From assembly GCA_000335715.1 (NCBI GenBank), contig AMYZ01000001.1:124001-188000 (forward strand): 64,000 nucleotides of DNA, read 5' to 3'. Origin of the DNA: a beta proteobacterium L13. GTDB lineage: Bacteria; Pseudomonadota; Gammaproteobacteria; Burkholderiales; Chromobacteriaceae. The notes below the pieces were generated by a model, which saw only the letters and a program-made list of their open reading frames with translations, was not told the origin of the DNA and did not search any database. Position 1 is the first letter of the stretch. Each line of letters opens with the position of its first letter. Made by a program: the position numbers and the translations under genes. Below, piece by piece: positions 62,427-64,000 of the stretch.

Positions 62427-64000
62427 CTAGCCGCTAAAGCTGGCCAGCGTTTTGTTGAGGCTTTGTGCCAGCTGCTGCAGGCGGCGGGTTTCGGTTTCTA
62501 CTTCCAGCGCGCTGTTCAGCGTACGGCGCGCCATATCGGACACCTGGTCGGCGTTACCGGCAATATCCTGGCTGGCGCTGGCTTGCTCTTGCAGTTCCTG
62601 GTGGATCTGCCCCATGGTGTTGACGCTTTCCCGTGTGCGGTCTTCGATCAGCTCGATGGCGTTACCGGCTTTTTGTGCATCTTCCGAGCTTTGGGCTACC
62701 TGGCGAATGCCGTCTTCCATGGCGTGCACCGCTTGCTGTGCCGAGGTCTGGATCCCCGACACCATGGTCTGGATTTCTTTGGTTGCGCTACTGGTACGCT
62801 CGGCCAGGTTGCGCACTTCGTCGGCCACCACAGCAAAACCGCGCCCGCTTTCCCCCGCTCTGGCTGCTTCAATGGCCGCGTTTAACGCCAGCAGATTGGT
62901 TTGCTCGGCAATGCCGGTAATGGCTTCCACTACGCGCCCGATCTGCATGGCGCTGCTTTCCAGCGAGTGAATTACACTGGACACGTGTTGCACCGATTCG
63001 GTAGCCGCCATGATGGCATTGGCAGACTGGGTGACCGTCTGGCTACTGCTGCGTGCCTGTTCGCCGGCCGCCTGGCTGCATTCCAGTGCGCTGCGCGTGC
63101 TCTGGCTGACGTTGGCCACGCTATGGCTCATCTGGCTGATGGCACTGCTGATATGTTCGGCCGAGCTGCTCTGTGCTTCGGCATCGCTACGCACGCGGGC
63201 GGTGAGGCCACCTATGCTGCTGCTGGTGCTTTCCAGCGAGCCGGCAACGTCTTGCAGCTGGGCGACCAGTTTTTGCTGGGACTGCAGCATGCGGTTGAAA
63301 GCTTGTATGGATACAGACAGCTCCAGCCCGGCGTGGTCGTCTACACGCAGGCTCAGGTTGCCGGTCTTGATGACCTGGTTGGCGGTGCTGGTCAGAGCCT
63401 GTAGCGGGCGCAGCAGCAGGCGGCTCAGGACGGCTGCGTAGGCGATCAGCAACACCGCAGCCACCAGTGCCAGCGTACCGCTCATGATGGATTGCTGGCT
63501 GATACCTGTGTCTACTGTCTGCTGCGCACTATTGGACGACAGTTCGATGGCATCGGTGACTTTTTCCATGCCACCTTCCAGTGCGTCAAAGTCCTGCTCG
63601 AAAGCGGGCAGGGTGGCCAGCGCCTTGTCCGGCTGGCTTTCCAGGCTGCCGATGATGATGCTGGCCGATTGCAGATAGCGTTCAACCTGCGGGACGACTT
63701 CGCCGTAAAGCGCCTTGAGTGGTTCATTGGTGCTGGCGCGCTGGGTGTTGTCGGCCATCAGCTCGCGAAAGTGTTTGGCGTGCTCGGCCAGGTCTGCCGC
63801 GATATCCTTGAGCTTGTCCTTTTCGCCCACTTTGTCGCGGTACAGTGCCGACAGCACGTCGGAGCGCACCGCGTCGTGCATCATGTCGGCTTCGGTTTGC
63901 TGCCGAATCATTTTCTGGGTGTTCAGCAAGTCGTCCACCTCGCCGGCAATATTGCGAGACCCCAGCAGGCCACTGGTACCCAGCGCCACACAGAACAGGA
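62427..64000 (-). CDS. Methyl-accepting chemotaxis protein (5' end beyond window)
   Basis: At least 524 residues of a chemoreceptor; the frame stays open to the right edge and the edge codons ([13 protein letters not shown]) look like the end of a first membrane helix, so the true start lies outside. A helical periplasmic domain (nitrate/4HB-like, about 150 residues) is followed by a second helix [21 protein letters not shown], a HAMP domain ([25 protein letters not shown]) and a signalling tip [41 protein letters not shown]. No W-x-x-F tail is present. It is convergent with gcvP. Confidence 0.95.
   Translation of the reverse strand, partial: LFCVALGTSGLLGSRNIAGEVDDLLNTQKMIRQQTEADMMHDAVRSDVLSALYRDKVGEKDKLKDIAADLAEHAKHFRELMADNTQRASTNEPLKALYGEVVPQVERYLQSASIIIGSLESQPDKALATLPAFEQDFDALEGGMEKVTDAIELSSNSAQQTVDTGISQQSIMSGTLALVAAVLLIAYAAVLSRLLLRPLQALTSTANQVIKTGNLSLRVDDHAGLELSVSIQAFNRMLQSQQKLVAQLQDVAGSLESTSSSIGGLTARVRSDAEAQSSSAEHISSAISQMSHSVANVSQSTRSALECSQAAGEQARSSSQTVTQSANAIMAATESVQHVSSVIHSLESSAMQIGRVVEAITGIAEQTNLLALNAAIEAARAGESGRGFAVVADEVRNLAERTSSATKEIQTMVSGIQTSAQQAVHAMEDGIRQVAQSSEDAQKAGNAIELIEDRTRESVNTMGQIHQELQEQASASQDIAGNADQVSDMARRTLNSALEVETETRRLQQLAQSLNKTLASFSG

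Overview
This window reads as chromosomal DNA of a GC-rich, motile betaproteobacterium, most likely order Neisseriales in the Chromobacteriaceae range. Gene order (tgt-yajC-secD-secF; thrS-infC-rpmI-rplT-pheS-pheT-ihfA-merR-like gene), protein sequences and tRNA forms support this. The genus cannot be fixed from sequence alone. No phage, insertion sequence, plasmid or CRISPR array was seen.

Layout. (1) 1-5.8 kb, minus strand: tgt, yajC, secD, secF (protein export), a DedA membrane protein and the 5' part of mutL. (2) 5.9-13.7 kb, plus strand: tRNA-Val, a putative threonine attenuator, then thrS-infC-rpmI-rplT-pheS-pheT-ihfA, a MerR-like gene and tRNA-Pro. (3) 13.7-25.1 kb, mixed accessory and housekeeping genes: LysR regulator, yfcF-type GST, a broken LysE exporter, small unknowns, a methyltransferase, a chemoreceptor with a C-terminal sensor-like domain, a periplasmic binding protein, a flavoprotein, a degenerate Nudix protein, a thioredoxin-like protein, purU and folD. 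(4) 25.3-25.7 kb: tRNA array Pro-Arg-His-His. (5) 25.9-31.2 kb: FCD-type GntR regulator, then a periplasmic binding protein divergent from a PAS histidine kinase and FixJ-like regulator. (6) 31.3-53.9 kb: a signalling region. It holds an HsbR/HsbA-like phosphatase-STAS pair, a short chemoreceptor, tsaB-rimI-uracil glycosylase, a minus-strand chemotaxis operon (cheV-cheV-cheY-cheZ-cheA, then an EAL/HDOD protein) and a divergent plus-strand operon (histidine kinase-STAS-cheY-cheA-cheW-receptor-cheR-cheB-cheD). (7) 53.9-64 kb: fdxA, gluQ, an amino acid permease with a structured leader, a tandem glycine riboswitch with gcvT-gcvH-gcvP, and a chemoreceptor cut by the right edge.

The chemotaxis halves complement each other: the minus operon has CheZ and two CheV but no CheW/CheR/CheB, while the plus operon has CheW/CheR/CheB/CheD but no CheZ. 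The receptor in the plus operon ends in a W-x-x-F tail suited to CheR/CheB docking. The glycine cleavage genes, purU and folD all serve one-carbon/folate metabolism. tgt and gluQ both act on queuosine tRNAs.

The most striking signal is not a gene. A short motif, GTTGGCCGC(A), occurs about 57 times on both strands by manual count, roughly once per 1.1 kb, where chance predicts one or two. It also occurs as closely spaced inverted pairs at gene ends, in terminator-like hairpins. That is how DNA uptake sequences behave in Neisseria and Haemophilus, but the sequence is unlike GCCGTCTGAA. Other regulatory finds are a 12-codon Thr-rich leader with alternative hairpins before thrS, an ATA start codon in infC, and a 13-bp hairpin that hides a Shine-Dalgarno.
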